From positions 33,228 through 97,227 of the forward strand of contig JBBIMP010000016.1 of the NCBI GenBank assembly GCA_037444305.1: a stretch of DNA of 64,000 bases. The letters are read 5' to 3'. Positions 61,633 to 64,000 of the stretch are shown here, one piece after another. Made by a program: the position numbers and the translations under genes. The notes beneath the pieces were generated by a model that saw only the letters and a list, made by a program, of their open reading frames with translations, was not told the DNA's origin and did no database searches. Within the stretch, counting starts at the first letter, position 1; each line of letters starts with the position of its first letter. The stretch is from JBBIMP01 sp037444305 (GTDB lineage: Bacteria > Acidobacteriota > UBA6911).

Positions 61633-63273
61633 ATGGGCATGTTCCACTGGCTCGATTGGACGGTTCTGGCGGTTTTCGCCTTCGGGATGTTTGCCACTGC
61701 GCTCTGGTCCATCCGGCTGCGGGAAGAGACCTCGACGGATTACTTCCTGGCCGGCCGCAAAGCGGGCTGGATCTCGATCGGATCCTCGATCTTCGCCTCC
61801 AACATAGGTTCGGAGCACCTGGTCGGCCTGGCCGGAGCCGGCTTCGTCAGCGGCATGGCCATGGCCCACTGGGAGATGCACGCCTGGCTGATCCTCGTCC
61901 TGGGCTGGGTTTTCGTCCCCTTCTACGACCGGATCAAGATCTTCACCATGCCGGAATTCCTGGAGCTGCGGTTTTCGCCGGCGTCGCGGTCCATTCTCTC
62001 GATCATCTCGCTCGTCAGCTACGTGCTCACGAAAGTGGCGGTCACGGTGTATGCGGGCGGCATCGTCTTCAAGACGGTCTTCGGCATCGAATCCATCGGG
62101 GGCATCGATTTCTTCTGGATCAGCGCGATCGGTCTCGTCGTCGTAACCGGCATCTACACGGTGCTGGGCGGGATGAAGGCCGTGATTTACACCTCGGTGC
62201 TCCAGACGCCGGTGCTCCTGGTCGGCTCCATTGTCATCCTCATCACCGGCCTTGCGAAGGTTGGAGGATGGGGCGAGGTGGTGGCGATCTGCGGTGACAA
62301 GCTCGATCTCGTGCGGCCGGCCGGCGATCCGGAGTTTCCCTGGACCGGGGTGCTGTTCGGCTCGGCGATCATCGGTTTCTGGTACTGGTGCACCGACCAG
62401 TACATCGTCCAGCGCGTGCTTTCGGGCCGCAACCAGCAGGAATCGCGCCGGGGCAGCATCCTGGCCGGCTATTTCAAACTGCTGCCGGTTTTCATCTTCC
62501 TGATCCCCGGCATGATCGCCTACGCGCTCAACCAGAAAGGATTGCTCAACCTGCCGCTGGATGCCGCCGGAAATCCAATGGGGGACACCGCCTTCGCATC
62601 GCTGGTGGCGCAGCTCCTGCCGATTGGCTTCAAGGGAATCGTCGTATGCGGCCTGACGGCGGCCCTGATGAGCTCTCTGGCCTCCCTGTTCAACTCCTCG
62701 GCCGCGCTCTTCACGGCCGACTTCTACAAGAAGTTCCGCCCGCAGGCGAGCGAGCGCCACCTGGTCGTGGTCGGCCGGATCGCCACTACGGCGGTGGTCC
62801 TGCTGGGAGTCGTCTGGATCCCGGTCATGCAGGGGTTGGGCAACGTGCTGTACCGCTACCTGCAGGCCGTCCAGGGATTGCTGGCGCCGGCCATCGCCGC
62901 CGTCTTCATCATGGGCGTATTCTGGAAGCGCGCCTCGGCCGCAGGCGGGCTGTGGGGGTTGATCGTGGGCTTCAGCCTCGGGATGTTCCGGCTTCAACTG
63001 GACATCCTGAAGCCCCAGCATGGCCTGCTCCATTGGATCGCAGAGGTAAATTGGCTGCACTACTGCCAATTCCTGTTTGTCCTCTGCATCGCCGTGGTCT
63101 TTTTCGTCAGCCTCCTGACCAAGCCTCCTTCCGCGGAGATGCAGCGTTACACCTACGGGGGAGCGACGTCTGAGGACAAGGCCGCCACCAGGGCCAGCTG
63201 GAACAAGTGGGACGTAGTGCACACGACCATCATCCTGTCCGTCATCGTCGGCTTCTACGCCATCTTCTGGTAG
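61633..63273 (+). CDS. Sodium/solute symporter (SSS family), SGLT-like sugar transporter
   Basis: This 546-residue inner-membrane protein has about 14 predicted helices. It opens with STDYFLAGRKAGWISIGSS and IGSEHLVGLAGAG, and SSLASLFNSSAALFTADFYK matches the sodium-site helix of vSGLT-type sugar transporters. It probably imports L-arabinose or short oligosaccharides with Na+. GGAG precedes ATG 61633. It closes the sugar locus and is followed by a perfect hairpin. Confidence 0.93.
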   Translation: MGMFHWLDWTVLAVFAFGMFATALWSIRLREETSTDYFLAGRKAGWISIGSSIFASNIGSEHLVGLAGAGFVSGMAMAHWEMHAWLILVLGWVFVPFYDRIKIFTMPEFLELRFSPASRSILSIISLVSYVLTKVAVTVYAGGIVFKTVFGIESIGGIDFFWISAIGLVVVTGIYTVLGGMKAVIYTSVLQTPVLLVGSIVILITGLAKVGGWGEVVAICGDKLDLVRPAGDPEFPWTGVLFGSAIIGFWYWCTDQYIVQRVLSGRNQQESRRGSILAGYFKLLPVFIFLIPGMIAYALNQKGLLNLPLDAAGNPMGDTAFASLVAQLLPIGFKGIVVCGLTAALMSSLASLFNSSAALFTADFYKKFRPQASERHLVVVGRIATTAVVLLGVVWIPVMQGLGNVLYRYLQAVQGLLAPAIAAVFIMGVFWKRASAAGGLWGLIVGFSLGMFRLQLDILKPQHGLLHWIAEVNWLHYCQFLFVLCIAVVFFVSLLTKPPSAEMQRYTYGGATSEDKAATRASWNKWDVVHTTIILSVIVGFYAIFW

Positions 63274-63281
63274 CACAAAAT

Positions 63282-63320
63282 GGTGTCAGGCCTTGAATCG
63301 AATTTTCAAGGCCTGACACC
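63282..63320. repeat. GGTGTCAGGCCTTGAA palindrome after the symporter gene
   Basis: GGTGTCAGGCCTTGAA (63282-63297) and TTCAAGGCCTGACACC (63305-63320) form a perfect 16-bp stem with a seven-base loop, nine bases after the stop. A short TTTTC follows at 63326, so it may also terminate transcription. A half-copy lies at the GH127 stop (about 55083-55100). Confidence 0.8.
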
Positions 63321-63348
63321 GGCACTTTTCGGTTTATTCTTCTGAGTC

Positions 63349-64000
63349 ATGAACCAGGACTCGCCGAAGAGGCCACGATACCGCTTTTCCGACTTCACCG
63401 TCTCTCCCTCCCGAAGGGTGTTGTGGAAGCACCATGAGGAGCTTCCGCTCATTCCCCGTTATTTCGACCTTCTGCTCCTGCTCATCGAGCGCAGAAACGA
63501 AGCGGTCCATCGGAGAGACATCTTCGACATCGTGTGGCATGACGTGGTCGTTTCCGACGGCGCCCTGAGCCAGGCGGTCCGTATCCTCAGGCGCACGCTC
63601 GGAGACAATCCGCGGGAACCCCTGTTCATAAGGACGATATCCCGCCATGGCTACCGCTTCGTCTTCCCCGATGTCGCAGAAGAAGACGACGAGGCGCCGC
63701 TTTCAGTCCCGGAGGGCGTGACCGCACACGCGCCCGGATCCCAAACCGATGCTTTCGAAGAGGCCGTTGCGCGCCTGCTCGCGGGTGACGCCGGCGACGA
63801 GTCCGTCGGTCGCGAGGCGGCCGAGACGCTCCACGGTCTCGGCACAGCCGAAGCCCTACGGCGGCTTGCCGGGCGCCCCGGCCACGAAAGGGCCCGCGCC
63901 ATCATGCGCGATACGCGATGGGACCTTCCCGGCGCGGGACCCGTGCCCATCATTGGACAACCCGGCGCCCTGGGGACGGCCCGATACCTGGTAGAGCTTC
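63349..64000 (+). CDS. CadC/OmpR-type winged-helix regulator, 3' end outside the window
   Basis: The first 217 codons are visible. Residues about 8-105 form an OmpR/PhoB-type winged helix, as in CadC-like regulators: ELPLIPRYFDLLLLLIERRN, VVVSDGALSQAVRILRRTLG, and the wing FIRTISRHGYRFVF. An acidic linker follows, then a helical region with HEAT-like spacing (AETLHGLGTAEALRRLAGRP) ending near PIIGQPGALGTARYLVEL. Relatives often continue into a membrane helix and a sensor domain, but that part is not in the window. No ribosome site is obvious before ATG 63349. Confidence 0.85.
   Translation, partial: MNQDSPKRPRYRFSDFTVSPSRRVLWKHHEELPLIPRYFDLLLLLIERRNEAVHRRDIFDIVWHDVVVSDGALSQAVRILRRTLGDNPREPLFIRTISRHGYRFVFPDVAEEDDEAPLSVPEGVTAHAPGSQTDAFEEAVARLLAGDAGDESVGREAAETLHGLGTAEALRRLAGRPGHERARAIMRDTRWDLPGAGPVPIIGQPGALGTARYLVEL

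Overview
The window is high-GC bacterial chromosomal DNA, most likely from an acidobacterium (Acidobacteriota), probably an uncultured lineage. The case rests on two Oar-like TonB-dependent receptors of about 1300 residues with N-terminal carboxypeptidase-regulatory-like domains, a Ser/Thr kinase fused to TPR repeats, a CadC-type winged-helix regulator, DUF5916 and M55/S9 peptidase genes, and recurrent intergenic palindromes. I saw no tRNA, rRNA, CRISPR array, transposase or phage module.

Layout. 0-5.4 kb: polyphosphate kinase 2, then a minus-strand pair in which a REC-PAS-PAS-GGDEF-EAL c-di-GMP enzyme is coupled by an ATGA overlap to a DnaJ/zinc-ribbon/PilZ fusion, then a nitroreductase. 5.5-13.5 kb: a DUF5916 outer-membrane protein broken by one in-frame TAG, and a TolC/CzcB/CzcA-type metal efflux operon. 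13.8-18.7 kb: a metallophosphoesterase followed by a tight four-gene corrinoid methyltransferase operon (MttB-like protein, stand-alone MetH-type reactivation domain, corrinoid protein, homocysteine methyltransferase). 18.7-23.8 kb: minus-strand amidohydrolase, S9 peptidase and M55 D-aminopeptidase. 24.1-28.1 kb: an overlapping cyclopropane-synthase-like methyltransferase and geranylgeranyl-reductase-like flavoprotein, then a lipoprotein. 28.1-34.4 kb: glgB and an operon of two PilZ proteins with a large degenerate histidine kinase. 34.8-43.1 kb: a kinase-TPR protein, an acidobacterial-type hypothetical and the first TonB receptor. 43.3-45.3 kb: a small orphan module and an alkaline-phosphatase-superfamily enzyme. 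45.8-63.3 kb: an arabinose-polysaccharide locus (TonB receptor, GH51, GH31, GH127, ROK regulator, isomerase, AraD-type epimerase, SSS sugar symporter). 63.3-64 kb: the start of a winged-helix regulator cut by the window edge.

How the genes fit together. The arabinose locus makes a coherent route: oligosaccharide import by the receptor, release of L-arabinose by GH51 and GH127, uptake by the symporter, isomerisation and epimerisation to the pentose phosphate pathway. No ribulokinase is present. A near-identical 30-base AT-rich sequence flanks the receptor gene, and its TTTATTAA core recurs in the GH127/ROK intergenic region, so it is a candidate operator. The corrinoid operon looks like a methionine synthase split into separate proteins and fed by an MttB-family demethylase instead of methyl-tetrahydrofolate. 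Three PilZ proteins and one GGDEF-EAL protein point to strong c-di-GMP signalling.

The observations I rate highest are the split MetH/MttB operon, the J-domain/PilZ fusion, the pseudo-histidine kinase, the amber-interrupted DUF5916 gene, the three-copy dispersed palindrome, and the candidate operators of the arabinose locus.
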